NCBI RefSeq assembly: GCF_026191355.1
Contig: NZ_JAPHOQ010000004.1
Coordinates: forward strand, 1 to 64,000
Source: Legionella sheltonii
GTDB taxonomy: Bacteria > Pseudomonadota > Gammaproteobacteria > Legionellales > Legionellaceae
DNA length: 64,000 bases
Direction of reading: 5' to 3'
Each line of letters begins with the position of its first letter. The stretch's first letter is position 1. The position numbers and the translations under genes were made by a program. The notes below the pieces were generated by a model, which saw only the letters and a list, made by a program, of their open reading frames with translations, was not told the DNA's origin and did not search any database. Positions 18,074 through 30,635 of the stretch are shown here, in pieces.

Positions 18074-18553
18074 TTAAAGAATAATGCATCCGCTCCTGTG
18101 GTGCGCTTTTTTATCCTCCTGGGCAATAGCATTGGATTTATCAACTTTTTCGAGGCAATTCCTAAAGAAATCGATATGGGAAAGGTTTTGATAGGCAAGG
18201 TGCTGAACATCTTGTATTAACAAAGTTAATTTCTCATGAAGCAATCGTTTTGCTGCTTTAAGATCATCAATCCTTTCATCATATAAATCCATGAAGTCTT
18301 TTTTTACCTGTTCATTCTGCACATTAATTGATCTTGGAGATTTCTCCAAAAGATAGGTTTTTACTAATTTATTCATGCTTGCGGCAAATTTATAATTGCC
18401 CTCGATTTGGAGTAATCGATAGGCGTCTCGTAAAAAATCATAAAGCTCATCAATATAAGTCGTATCAAAAATTGCCTTTAACTCATTTTTATTATCTTGC
18501 TTAATGACTTTTTCCAAATGGTGGCATATACAGCGGTGAGATCTAATGCACAT
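18074..18553 (-). CDS. Small helical protein ending in a CaaX prenylation box
   Basis: No family recognised. The 159 residues are mostly helical and highly charged, with no membrane segment. The C-terminus reads KKAHHRSGCIIL: a cysteine (C156), two isoleucines and a leucine, preceded by a basic run. This is a textbook eukaryotic CaaX box; a final Leu favours geranylgeranylation. Legionella has no such lipidation system, but several Dot/Icm effectors carry CaaX boxes that host enzymes modify so that they reach membranes. AAGGA five bases before ATG 18553 supports the start. Effector status is inference. Confidence 0.6.
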   Translation of the reverse strand: MCIRSHRCICHHLEKVIKQDNKNELKAIFDTTYIDELYDFLRDAYRLLQIEGNYKFAASMNKLVKTYLLEKSPRSINVQNEQVKKDFMDLYDERIDDLKAAKRLLHEKLTLLIQDVQHLAYQNLSHIDFFRNCLEKVDKSNAIAQEDKKAHHRSGCIIL

Positions 18554-18748
18554 ACGGATCCTTGTTATAGATATTCAGCAAATATATTAAAAATACCCAT
18601 GCTGTGCAAATAATATTAGCGGCATCCTAAACGTTATACGCATGCTGAATTAAAACATGCGGGTCATAATCAGATCGCACTTCCAAAATAGATAATGAAA
18701 TGTCAGAAGCTTGCGCCCTGACGCTCTGCAATCACAGGTTTAAATGGG

Positions 18749-19261
18749 TTAATTTCTGCCAATGGGATTGTAGCAACAGGTAAACTCAAACGGCTTAGGC
18801 TCGACCTGCCTACTTAAACGTAAGTAATAACCTTCATGTTTAAGTAATGAATGAATATTAAGTAAATGATCAACCTCATATAAATAATCGCGATGCGGGG
18901 ACTGCCAGTCAGCAATTTGTATTAATGCTTTTTGTTTCGCCTCAAATTCATTAGCAGCAACTACAAAAATATTTTTATGTAATTCGGTAAATTGCTTCTT
19001 ATCGTAACCGCCCAGGTTTACGAAAAATAATTTATTATCACTATCTTCTGACGGCTCCTGTGAAATTTGAATGCTATATCCATCTGCATACTTTAAAATA
19101 CCCCAAGCATCTATATGCAAACTTTTGGGGATACCCCACCAACTTTTTTTAAGAGCATCATAGGTATCTTCAATAGAATTAGCGACTATAAAGCGGAGAT
19201 CATGGAGTTCGATTAAAGAATTCGGGTGGGAACCACCAATATACACTACAAATAAATTCAT
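18749..19261 (-). CDS. DUF1543 domain protein
   Basis: A 170-residue soluble protein of unknown function. It is built from two related halves: LFVVYIGGSHPNSLIELHD (residue 3 on) and LFFVNLGGYDKKQFTELHK (residue 83 on), each followed by a strand ending in VAN or VAAN and a helix. The second half is the usual DUF1543 form. The last residues (TCCYNPIGRN) include a Cys pair. No operon link is evident, though pdxH-like lies 95 bases further along the same strand. Confidence 0.75.
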   Translation of the reverse strand: MNLFVVYIGGSHPNSLIELHDLRFIVANSIEDTYDALKKSWWGIPKSLHIDAWGILKYADGYSIQISQEPSEDSDNKLFFVNLGGYDKKQFTELHKNIFVVAANEFEAKQKALIQIADWQSPHRDYLYEVDHLLNIHSLLKHEGYYLRLSRQVEPKPFEFTCCYNPIGRN

Positions 19262-19356
19262 TATTTAATTTATCCTATTTGAAGCAACAGATTTTAAAAT
19301 TTTTGTCTGGATTTCAACATTAAAAATTACCTCGCCCCTGGTGCTCAATGTTCACC

Positions 19357-19980
19357 TCAAGGAACAAACCGCTGTAAAGTCCAGGTTTCATCGATGCGTT
19401 TTGCATTTATTGAATCCGACAACCGATGTTCATTTAATTGATAAAATTTTATCACCTCAGGAATAATGATATAACCCACGTATTCACGAGGCCTTTCTGG
19501 AAGATTTTTTTTATATTGCTCTTTTAAAGCAATCAACTCTTCATCTAACTCCTGTGGTTTATTGATCAATTGTCCGGACTTTGTCCCATAAACTAAAAAA
19601 CGCAACCTTCGCTCTTGGTCATAAGTCTCCCAGTTTTTTAAATTTTCTTGTTCGCTAACTGGCCTTGCTTTTCCAAAAACAGTAACTTGTCTTTGCGTCT
19701 TCGGTAACATAAAAGTGAAAGAAACATAGGGATTAACTGAAATATGTGCTACTTTTGCACTACCCAGCTGGGTAAAAAAAAGCAACCCATGTTCGTTTAT
19801 TTCACGAATAGCTACTGTACGGCTTCTAGGAAATCCATTTTCATCTACTGTCGCTAAAACACCCATATTAAATGGTAGATCTTCTGATTCGAGCCAGACC
19901 TTCATTAATCTTAACAACCAACTATAATCAACTTGTTCAGGTAACTCTTGCAGACACCAGTCTCTGTCCGTGAATTGCAT
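19357..19980 (-). CDS. PNPOx-family FMN flavoprotein, PdxH-like
   Basis: Pyridoxamine 5'-phosphate oxidase family. PdxH oxidises PNP or PMP to PLP with FMN. The split-barrel motifs are present: SRTVAIREINEHGLLFFTQ near residue 52, KVAHISVNPYVSFTFMLPKT near 76, and the C-terminal dimerisation region REYVGYIIIPEVIKFYQ, ending RIDETWTLQRFVP. Compared with typical PdxH, the substrate loop (NEHRLSDSINAKR where RLHDR-x-x-Y-x-R is usual) is altered, so it may be a paralogue with another substrate. Length 207 is close to PdxH. Confidence 0.75.
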   Translation of the reverse strand: MQFTDRDWCLQELPEQVDYSWLLRLMKVWLESEDLPFNMGVLATVDENGFPRSRTVAIREINEHGLLFFTQLGSAKVAHISVNPYVSFTFMLPKTQRQVTVFGKARPVSEQENLKNWETYDQERRLRFLVYGTKSGQLINKPQELDEELIALKEQYKKNLPERPREYVGYIIIPEVIKFYQLNEHRLSDSINAKRIDETWTLQRFVP

Positions 19981-20174
19981 TTTTTATATCACTTTATTCA
20001 ACTCAGATGCGTTCGATTATATTACTAATTTTACTAATCATCATAATGGGATCTGTAACTAATTGTGATATTAATATAGTTCATGAATACCCTATATAAA
20101 GAAACACCCTTAAACTGTGCACGAACCTTAGTGTTCCTAATTTTTTAAACGAAGATAATTAGATATTTTTTCTT

Positions 20175-22816
<2,642 letters not shown>

Positions 22817-22823
22817 TTAATAA
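22817..22823. repeat. Right 7-bp target-site duplication
   Basis: TTAATAA directly outside the right end of the insertion sequence, identical to 21662-21668. Confidence 0.85.
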
Positions 22824-24470
22824 ACTGATCACCACTAAACCTAGAGCCACACCAATGATCGTTTTTCGCGCATGAAAACAACGGCGCAATACTTTGCTAT
22901 AGCCCATAGAGAGATGATGCACTAAAGCATTTTCCTTTTCTTGCAGGTGTCCGCGTAAAAAAATAGCTATAGCAGCAGGCACAAAAGTTAATGCAAACAG
23001 CATCGAGGCTAATAGCGCAATAATGACGGTTTCTGCCATAGGTAAAAACATTTTTCCTTCAACACCAGTCAGGGTGAGTATCGGTAAATAAACCACCGTA
23101 ATAATAAAAACACCAAAAATACTGGGTCTAATTACTTCCGTCGTGGCATACGAAATGACTTTTAACCGCTCTTCCAAATTTAAGATACGATGCAGTGCAT
23201 GCTGTTGCTCACCCAGATGCTTAATACAATTTTCAACAATAATGACCGCGCCATCCACAATTAAACCAAAATCCAAGGCTCCCAAACTCATTAAATTCGC
23301 GCTGATTTGATTGCTCACCATGCCAGTAATAGTCAATAACATCGACAAGGGAATCACCATAGCAGTAATAAGCGCTGCTCGTATGTTTCCCAAAAATAGA
23401 AATAAGATGATGCAAACCAAGAGCGCACCTTCCAAAAGATTTTTTGTCACCGTATGAATGGTGGCATTAACCAATAGAGTGCGGTTATATACGGTAACCG
23501 CCTCAACCCCCTCGGGAAGGGATTTATTAATTTCCTTCATTTTGGCAGCAACGCGCTGAGAAACCGTTCGACTATTTTCCCCCATCAACATAAAGACCGT
23601 ACCTAGTACTACTTCTTTACTGTTCTCAGTAGCAGCACCAGTTCGTAACTCCTTGCCTAAAGCGACATCAGCTACGTCATGAATTCGAACTGGGGTGCCT
23701 TCAAAACTAGCAATAACAATATTTTCAATATCGGAAATATTTTGTACCTGCCCCGGCACCCTGATTAAATATTGCTCGCCATTCGTTTCAATATAACCCG
23801 CACCGACGTTCGCATTATTACGTTTTAATGCTTCAACCACATTATCCAGACTTAAACGGTAACGCACTAACTTCATCGGGTCCGGTGTAATATGAAATTG
23901 TTTTTCATAGCCCCCAATGGTATTGACTTCGGCAACCCCCTCCACATTTCGTAATTGAGGTTTAATAATCCAATCTTGTATGGAACGAAGCTCGGTTGGA
24001 TTATACTGCTGAGTTTTTAGCACATTAGGCTTATTGGTGACGATGTACATAAAAATTTCACCAAGACCTGTTGAGATGGGGCCTAAGGTGGTTTCGGCGT
24101 CTGGAGGCAATTTATCTTTTACTTCTTGCAAGCGCTCATTAATCAACTGGCGGGCAAAATAAATATTAGTTCCATCTTTAAACACCACTGTAACTTGTGA
24201 TAATCCATAGCGCGACAAAGAACGGGTATAATCCAAATTGGGCAAACCACTCATGGCCAATTCAATTGGGAATGTAATACGTTGTTCCACCTCATACGGA
24301 GAATATCCAGAGGCTTGGGTATTAATCTGTACCTGAACGTTGGTAATATCAGGCACAGCATCAATAGGAAGACGTTGAAAGTTATAAATACCCAAAATGG
24401 CAATAATCAGGGTAAATAAAAGCACAAACCAGCGATGTTTTAAAGAAAAGCGAATAATGTGTTTCAGCAT
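22817..24470 (-). pseudogene. czcA-like RND metal pump, 5' part (interrupted)
   Basis: N-terminal half of the inner-membrane proton-driven metal pump. Helix 1 is at about residues 12-30; RLPIDAVPDITNVQVQINTQ follows, as in all HME-RND proteins. The helix-4 motif DFGLIVDGAVIIVEN, with its acidic residues for proton transfer, matches the Co/Zn/Cd/Ni (CzcA, CnrA) group rather than CusA. The frame now runs about nine codons into the insertion sequence. An mRNA could still give a truncated membrane protein, but without the second porter domain it cannot pump. It belongs to the operon czcC-czcB-czcA. Confidence 0.92.
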
Positions 24471-24479
24471 TTCTATTCC

Positions 24480-25736
24480 TTAGTCCTCATGGCTTGCACC
24501 TTCTTTACCAAGCTCTGCTTTCATAAAAAAGCTGTTTTTACTCACATAACGCTGTCCTGCATCAAGCCCTGAGATCACCTCGACCCATTGGTCATCTTTT
24601 TCTCCTAAAATAACCGGGGTTGCTTCAAAATAATCCCCTTCTTGAACAAAGACTACATCCACATTATTAAGCCTTTGTAGGGCAGAAATTAATACCGCCA
24701 CTGGCGCTTTTTTTTCTTTGATAATTACAGAACCATTCACATACATACCGGGCAGCCAGATATGATTGTCATTCGATAAAACAGCTCGAGCCAGAGTAGT
24801 TTGACTGTCCTCTATTCCTAAAGGCGCTATATAAGAAATACTCGCTGTAGATTCAGGCGCTCCCCCATCTCCAGTCACAATGACTTCCATGCCTTGTTTG
24901 ACAAGAGGCGCTTCTTTGCGATACAGGGTGAAGTCAGCCCAGACAGTAGCCAAGTTAGCCACCTCATAAATGGGTTTGGTATTTTGCGCAAGCTCTCCAT
25001 TGGTCGCATATTTTTGTATAATGGTTCCGGTGATCGGGGCTGTGATGGTATAGTTTTGCAGACTTTCATTACTTTCAATAATCGCCAATACCTCTCCTTT
25101 AGTAACTTCTTCACCGAGGTTTTTGGTTAATGACTTGATAATGCCCGAATACCGAGCATAGATGGGCGCCAAAGTATCACGATTAGGGACGATTTTCCCA
25201 ACCACTTTTAATTGAGTTTTTATGGTATGACTTTGCGCTGTTGCTATTTCAATATCAGCCGACTTCAGAATATCTGGCACAATTTTTACGCGCCCCTCAT
25301 AAGTTGCGTAATGCCATTGATATTGCTTGCCGTCAAACACCAATTGAATACTGACATCAAAAGAATGAGGTTCTTGGACAATTTGATTGCTTTGCAAAAA
25401 ATCCTCAATGTGCTTAAAGGTAATTTCTTCCTTTTTTCCATTAAATCGAGTCAGTTGAACGGTTAATCGGGCCGCCTCAGGCGAAATAAGTGCACCATCC
25501 TTGTAAAGAAAAGCTCGAAAATGGGGTGGCATTGCTCTTTCAAAAATTAATAACTCTAAAGCAATGCTGCTTTCTTTAAACAATCGACCACCCTGAGGGC
25601 CTTTAGCAATCTCTTCCTGATGCCCCTCTTTTTCTGCAACAGAGGATTCTTCTGAAGCCCAGAGAGAAAAGCAATTGAATCCTAATAGAAAAATAATCAG
25701 TGATAGGGTAGAAAAAACTGATTTTAGTGGTCTCAT
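24480..25736 (-). CDS. CzcB-like periplasmic adaptor of a metal efflux pump
   Basis: Membrane-fusion protein linking the RND pump to the outer-membrane channel. A signal peptide (1-27) is followed by a 100-residue N-terminal domain seen in CzcB proteins, then the lipoyl/barrel-sandwich halves (SGIIKSLTKNLGEEVTKGEV and YTITAPITGTIIQKYATNGE), a beta-barrel (VWADFTLYRKEAPLVKQGM) and the membrane-proximal domain. No His-rich metal-binding stretch is present beyond a few histidines. It overlaps czcC by four bases (ATGA) and precedes czcA by nine, so one transcript is expected. Still intact, but its pump is broken. Confidence 0.88.
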   Translation of the reverse strand: MRPLKSVFSTLSLIIFLLGFNCFSLWASEESSVAEKEGHQEEIAKGPQGGRLFKESSIALELLIFERAMPPHFRAFLYKDGALISPEAARLTVQLTRFNGKKEEITFKHIEDFLQSNQIVQEPHSFDVSIQLVFDGKQYQWHYATYEGRVKIVPDILKSADIEIATAQSHTIKTQLKVVGKIVPNRDTLAPIYARYSGIIKSLTKNLGEEVTKGEVLAIIESNESLQNYTITAPITGTIIQKYATNGELAQNTKPIYEVANLATVWADFTLYRKEAPLVKQGMEVIVTGDGGAPESTASISYIAPLGIEDSQTTLARAVLSNDNHIWLPGMYVNGSVIIKEKKAPVAVLISALQRLNNVDVVFVQEGDYFEATPVILGEKDDQWVEVISGLDAGQRYVSKNSFFMKAELGKEGASHED

Positions 25737-26980
25737 TTACTCTCCTTAGAAGGATGTAATCCTAATAGCGCTGTCAGTTGAATCAACGACTTATGATAAT
25801 CGGCATGGGCCTGTTGGTAGTGCCGCTCTTCCTCATACAAGGTATTGAGTGCTGTGGATAATTCAATATAGCTGTAACGCCCCATCTGATAACCATCTTG
25901 GGCTAATTTGATGGATTTTTTCGCCAAAGGCAATAAAGAATCCGTAACTAAATTGGCCTCATAATTACTTTGTTTCGCTTGTAAAAAAACGGTATAGATA
26001 TTTTGACGCACATCAAGACGAGTACCTTGTAGTTCGTGAGCAGTCTGCGTGTATTGCGCCTCTGCTGTCATGATTTTCCCTTGATTGCGGTTATAAACGG
26101 GAACCTCTGCAAATGCAGAGGCCACTACAGCATTACTACCATCATCAGAAAAATGACGTCCCCCCAATTGAATATTTAAATCGGGCCACACCGATTTTTT
26201 AGTTGCGGTGATTGTTGCTCGTTTGGCCTGTAATTGGAGTTGCATTTGGATCAGCTGCGGGCTTTGTGGTAGTTTTTTTAATAAATCAGACCATCTCAAG
26301 GTTAGTCCTGGCAAACCTTTATCAATCAAAGGGCGGTCCACTCTTAGACCGTCACCTAATAAACGAGCAAGTTTTGCTCGTTGCGCTAAAGCATCCCGCT
26401 CTGCTTTTCGTTCCTGAATTTTTGCATCGCCTAATCGGACTTGCGCTAGCCGTAAATCCAGTTCCGCGCCAGCACCGGCTTTAACTCGTCGCTGAATCGC
26501 TGAAACAATATTTTGATTTAAGCGAGTCAATTTTTTAGTAACCTGATACCATTGCCCAGCATAAAGAGCATCAACGTAAGTCACTCCAACTGTCATGTAA
26601 AGCATTGCTTTCTGAACATTAATCTGTGCTAAAGAGGCTAAATAGTCCGCGTAGGTTGCGGTTTTTAAATACTTAAGACGACCACCTAAAGGGATAGGTT
26701 GAGTTATTGAAGCAGTGGTTTCTGCAGCTTCATAACCTGAATAACTGCCCGAACCACCAAAGTTTTCACCCGTTAGAGTCAGTTGGGGATTAGGGTACAA
26801 TCCACTTTGTATGAAAGCACCTCTCATGGCTTGCGCTTTATCTATTTCTGCCTGCAGTTCGGGATTATTACGATAAGCTATGGCCAGTGCCTGCTTAAAA
26901 GTAAGTGGGGTAGCAGCCTGTACTCCATTAAAAACGAATGGAATTAAGGCTGCTGTGATTAATCTTAAAAAATAATACAT
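25733..26980 (-). CDS. CzcC-like outer-membrane efflux channel
   Basis: TolC-superfamily protein of 415 residues. A signal peptide (1-22, ending GVQAA) precedes the two repeated outer-membrane factor domains, with LTFKQALAIAYRNNPELQA at the start of the first and long amphipathic helices throughout. It is first gene of the czcCBA operon and stays complete. Promoter boxes are not obvious in the 220 bases upstream. Metal specificity cannot be told from this subunit. Confidence 0.88.
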   Translation of the reverse strand: MYYFLRLITAALIPFVFNGVQAATPLTFKQALAIAYRNNPELQAEIDKAQAMRGAFIQSGLYPNPQLTLTGENFGGSGSYSGYEAAETTASITQPIPLGGRLKYLKTATYADYLASLAQINVQKAMLYMTVGVTYVDALYAGQWYQVTKKLTRLNQNIVSAIQRRVKAGAGAELDLRLAQVRLGDAKIQERKAERDALAQRAKLARLLGDGLRVDRPLIDKGLPGLTLRWSDLLKKLPQSPQLIQMQLQLQAKRATITATKKSVWPDLNIQLGGRHFSDDGSNAVVASAFAEVPVYNRNQGKIMTAEAQYTQTAHELQGTRLDVRQNIYTVFLQAKQSNYEANLVTDSLLPLAKKSIKLAQDGYQMGRYSYIELSTALNTLYEEERHYQQAHADYHKSLIQLTALLGLHPSKESK

Positions 26981-27200
26981 CCCTGCCCTTATAAAATTCT
27001 TTTTTCGTAACTATTTAAATCTACCTTAATTTTCATCAACAGAGAATTGATTTGGCTTAAATCCGTTATTTGATATGCTTAATTTATAGATGTTGTCCTC
27101 GTCAATCTAATCAACATAAACCATGGAGTGGCGTGAGCATTATCTAGACCTAAGTTCGATAAAGTCTGAGTTTTATCCTCGATGACATCAATCAAGCCTC

Positions 27201-28310
27201 CTACTCTTTAAGGGCTGTTCCCCAAGAAGCCTCATTCAATGAATTGATTCCCTGATCAAGATAATAAATCGAGCGAAATCCTGCCTGCTCTAATAACAGT
27301 ACAGCCCTTTGGCTTCTTTGGCCTGACTGACAATAAACAAGAATGGGACCTGAGGGATCAAGCTCATCAAGGCGCGCAGAGAGCTCAGCCAAGGGAATTA
27401 ATTTTCCACCTAGATTTTTATGATGGTGTTCCTCAGCAGTTCGTACATCCAACAAAAATATCCGCGGGTTTTCTTGCAGAAAATTGGACAAATTTTTACC
27501 GGAGATCGCAACAGCGTGGATCGCCTCTGAAGACAGACACAATCCAAAAGCGTTTTCGTCTAGAGTATGACCATAGACACAAAAGGGACATTCTTTATTT
27601 TTGCTCAGATGGATATTTTTTATTTCCATTGTCAGTAAGTTGATGCAAAGCAATCGATTTAATAATGAAGTACCACTGCCGGTAATCCATTTAATTATTT
27701 CAGTCGCTTGCACAATCCCTAACAATCCAGGCAACGTACCGATAACCCCACCATTTTGACAATTGGCGGTGGTATCAGGAATGACTGGAAACAAACAATG
27801 CAAACATGGATTTTGTTGTCCATAAAACAAAGAGCAATGTCCTTGGAATTGATAAGCACTGGCATACACATAGGGCTTTTCTAAACGATAACACATATCG
27901 TGAACAAGATAACGCGTATAAAAGTTATCGGAACAATCCGCCACAAGATCATACTGAGTAATGATTTCTTCTGCATTATGAGCCGTTAAACGAAAATCAT
28001 GCGCTTGAACCTTGATCTCTGAATTGAGCGTATTTAATCTCATCTTTGCGACAACAGCTTTGGCCTGGCCAACCTCTTTTTCTTGGTAAAGAATTTGCCG
28101 ATGTAGATTACTTTCGTCGATGAAATCACCATCGATTATTCCTATCGTTCCCACTCCTGCACCAGCTAGATAAGGAAGAAGTGTAGCCCCAATGCCTCCT
28201 GCACCAATACATAATACCCTTGCCGCATGCAGCTTTTTTTGTCCCTGCAAGCCAATTTCGTCTAATTTAATTTGCTGGGAATAACGTTCTAACTCAGATA
28301 AAACAGTCAT
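27201..28310 (-). CDS. thiF: ThiF-like ThiS adenylyltransferase with rhodanese domain
   Basis: E1-like enzyme that adenylates the ThiS C-terminus so it can take up sulfur for thiazole synthesis. Residues 1-245 are the ThiF/MoeB domain: ATP loop GAGGIGATLLPYLAGAG near 37, IIDGDFIDESNLHRQILY, and zinc Cys pairs CLHC and CPFC. Residues about 265-360 are a rhodanese domain with active-site Cys in LVYCQSGQRS, which may deliver the sulfur. AAGGGA six bases before the ATG sets the start. It is last gene of the thiamine operon. MoeB is the main alternative, but the neighbours favour thiamine. Confidence 0.87.
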   Translation of the reverse strand: MTVLSELERYSQQIKLDEIGLQGQKKLHAARVLCIGAGGIGATLLPYLAGAGVGTIGIIDGDFIDESNLHRQILYQEKEVGQAKAVVAKMRLNTLNSEIKVQAHDFRLTAHNAEEIITQYDLVADCSDNFYTRYLVHDMCYRLEKPYVYASAYQFQGHCSLFYGQQNPCLHCLFPVIPDTTANCQNGGVIGTLPGLLGIVQATEIIKWITGSGTSLLNRLLCINLLTMEIKNIHLSKNKECPFCVYGHTLDENAFGLCLSSEAIHAVAISGKNLSNFLQENPRIFLLDVRTAEEHHHKNLGGKLIPLAELSARLDELDPSGPILVYCQSGQRSQRAVLLLEQAGFRSIYYLDQGINSLNEASWGTALKE

Positions 28311-28363
28311 GTTGGGTCCCTTAACCTAGCTTTGTGCCTTAACATGCTTCGCAATAATGTCTT

Positions 28364-29650
28364 TCAATCAACAAAACGCAAAAGTTGCTCCGTCGCTCTT
28401 TGGGGGTCATCCGCTTGAGTAATTGCAGAAATCAGAGCGATACCTTGAACTCCTGTTGCAGCCACATCTGGCATACGCTCAATATTGATCCCCCCTATTG
28501 CAACCAAAGGATAATTTAAAGTGCGTTGCCAACGATGTAAGCGTTCAATACCTTGTGCTAAAAAAGGCATTTCCTTGCTGGTCGTTGGATAAATGGGGCC
28601 GATCGCAATGTATGAAGGACAAATCGCATGGGCTCGTGCCACCTCATAATAACAATGAGTACTGACCCCAAGTAACAATCCATGACTTCTAATCGCATCA
28701 AGATCTGCAGTATCTAAATCCGATTGTCCTAAATGGACTGCTTCTGCATTCAACTTTAAAGCCATTTCCCAGTAGTCATTAATAAATAACGTAGCACCAT
28801 ACTTTTTAGCCAAAGCAATACTTTGCTTCATCTCCTCTTCCAGAGTCTTACTTTTTTCTTTAATTCGCAATTGAATGGTTTTTACCCCAAGCTTCAGAAG
28901 CATTTCGACCCATGAGAAGCAATCAACCACAGGATAAAGACCTAATCGATGAGATGGTTTAAATGGTTGGGGCACCTCATTCAGGGGTTTGGATGAAAGA
29001 TAAGGCAGGTCCATCTCATTCTCTGGGAAACCGCCATAATATATACTGGTTCCTGCCAGGCGGGCTGCTTGGTGTGCATACATTTTTGCGATGATTAGTG
29101 CATCTTCGAGTGAATACTCCAGAGCTAATGCCCCAGTAATCGCCGCGGATAAAACCGATCGAAGCTCCGGATATTTTGCATCGGAGAAGCGATTTTGTGT
29201 CAGCCAAAATGAAGTAAGCCCATTTGTCCAATAATCATGTTCCCATGAATTTTCTTGCAGATGCTGCCCCAATAGAAAAATACTTTTAGCCCCCAGCGTT
29301 AATAATTCATGAGCCGCTTCCTGCATGGCTTGATGGGTCATGATCTTTCGCTTTAAAATCAATTCGGCCTCAAATGTATTCAAGACTAAAACATCTGCAA
29401 AAGAAAAGCCTGTAGTCAAATCATCCGCATTTTTATCAATATACTGAGAAGTTAAAGTAAAATCTAAAACTACAGGCCCAGAATAATTGTTTAAGAATTG
29501 TAAGTCTTCGCGAGAAATGCTTTCGTTTATTTTAATTGCCTTGGGATGATTTGATCCATTTAATTGCCGTTGTTGCATTTCAAGACCCAATCCACGTAGT
29601 GTTTGCCAATCGACTTCATTGCCAGTATTGCTCCACACCGTGCTCATCAT
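28364..29650 (-). CDS. thiE: Thiamine-phosphate synthase fused to a degenerate ThiD domain
   Basis: The C-terminal part (about residues 220-428) is a normal Thi[79 protein letters not shown] and [11 protein letters not shown]. It joins HMP-PP and thiazole phosphate. The N-terminal part resembles HMP-phosphate kinase (ThiD), with VVLDFTL and [13 protein letters not shown]. It lacks both hallmark motifs: the N-terminal AGSDxSGGAG segment is missing, and the catalytic GTGCTLS is replaced by LRSVLS. That domain is probably inactive. The start ATG 29650 lies in the thiG stop region (TTATGATG) with AGGAGG upstream. Confidence 0.85.
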   Translation of the reverse strand: MMSTVWSNTGNEVDWQTLRGLGLEMQQRQLNGSNHPKAIKINESISREDLQFLNNYSGPVVLDFTLTSQYIDKNADDLTTGFSFADVLVLNTFEAELILKRKIMTHQAMQEAAHELLTLGAKSIFLLGQHLQENSWEHDYWTNGLTSFWLTQNRFSDAKYPELRSVLSAAITGALALEYSLEDALIIAKMYAHQAARLAGTSIYYGGFPENEMDLPYLSSKPLNEVPQPFKPSHRLGLYPVVDCFSWVEMLLKLGVKTIQLRIKEKSKTLEEEMKQSIALAKKYGATLFINDYWEMALKLNAEAVHLGQSDLDTADLDAIRSHGLLLGVSTHCYYEVARAHAICPSYIAIGPIYPTTSKEMPFLAQGIERLHRWQRTLNYPLVAIGGINIERMPDVAATGVQGIALISAITQADDPQRATEQLLRFVD

Positions 29651-30432
29651 AAAACCTCCTGATGCCAAAAAGGTGTATCGATCAAAGGGGTACATGATTG
29701 TGCGGTAATCCGCTCCGGCATAAGACCTGCCTCGAAAGCACCTCGTCCAGCAATAACTGCATGCGAAAAAGCTTCCGCCATTGCTACAGGATGAATCGCT
29801 GAAGCAACTGCGCTATTCAGTAAAACCCCATCAAAACCTAATTCCAAAATCCGTGCCGCATGAGATGGCTTACCAATCCCCGCATCGACAATTAAGGTTA
29901 CATCCGTTAATCGATGGCGTAATGTCTCCAACGCAAAAGGATTGAGTAATCCTTTTCCTGAACCAATAGGCGCAGCCCATGGCATCAAAATCCTACAACC
30001 ACAATCCATAAGACGCTGGCATAAAACCAAGTCATCAGTACAATATGGAAAAACCTCAAATCCTCGTTTTACCAATTCATTCGCTGCACGCAATAACTCA
30101 AAAGGATCCGGCTGCAAACTAAACTCATCACCAATCACCTCTAATTTAATCCATGACGTATTAAAAAGTTCACGCGCCATTTCGGCGGTAGTAATCGCAG
30201 TTTGTGCATCACGACAACCAGCAGTATTGGGCAGTAAACAACAATTCAAAGACTGAATGGTTTGCCAAAATAAATCGCTACCTGTACCACTGGCCATTTG
30301 TCGTTTCAGAGAAACGGTAATTACCTCCGCTTTCGAGGCCCGTACCGCATCGGTCATTACCTCAAGTGATGGATAACCCGCAGTCCCCAAAAGCAATCGA
30401 CTTGTTAAAAGCTTATCTGCTAAATGCCACAT
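29647..30432 (-). CDS. thiG: Thiazole synthase ThiG
   Basis: TIM-barrel enzyme that builds thiazole phosphate from deoxyxylulose phosphate, dehydroglycine and ThiS thiocarboxylate. Seen here: [25 protein letters not shown] (with the Schiff-base region), [48 protein letters not shown] and [28 protein letters not shown]. All are core motifs of the family, and 261 residues is normal. It starts two bases after thiS and overlaps thiE. Confidence 0.97.
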   Translation of the reverse strand: MWHLADKLLTSRLLLGTAGYPSLEVMTDAVRASKAEVITVSLKRQMASGTGSDLFWQTIQSLNCCLLPNTAGCRDAQTAITTAEMARELFNTSWIKLEVIGDEFSLQPDPFELLRAANELVKRGFEVFPYCTDDLVLCQRLMDCGCRILMPWAAPIGSGKGLLNPFALETLRHRLTDVTLIVDAGIGKPSHAARILELGFDGVLLNSAVASAIHPVAMAEAFSHAVIAGRGAFEAGLMPERITAQSCTPLIDTPFWHQEVL

Positions 30433-30434
30433 GA

Positions 30435-30635
30435 TTACCCTCCTTGCATCGGCACGATGAGATCAATACGGTCTCCCTCGCACAAGGTAGTCTCAGCAAA
30501 CATCGATTTGGGGATAAACTGATTATTCATTGCGATTGCCAAATGTGCGGCTATACCGTTCTTCTGTTCAAGTATTGCCTGTAGCGTACTGGATGCATCT
30601 ACAGTTAGTGGTTCATCATTTATATAAATGATCAT
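30435..30635 (-). CDS. thiS: Sulfur carrier protein ThiS
   Basis: A 66-residue ubiquitin-like protein ending in VPMQGG; the terminal Gly-Gly is adenylated by ThiF and becomes the thiocarboxylate used by ThiG. Start ATG 30635 shares one base with the thiO stop (TGATG) and has GGAGG seven bases upstream. Confidence 0.95.
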   Translation of the reverse strand: MIIYINDEPLTVDASSTLQAILEQKNGIAAHLAIAMNNQFIPKSMFAETTLCEGDRIDLIVPMQGG

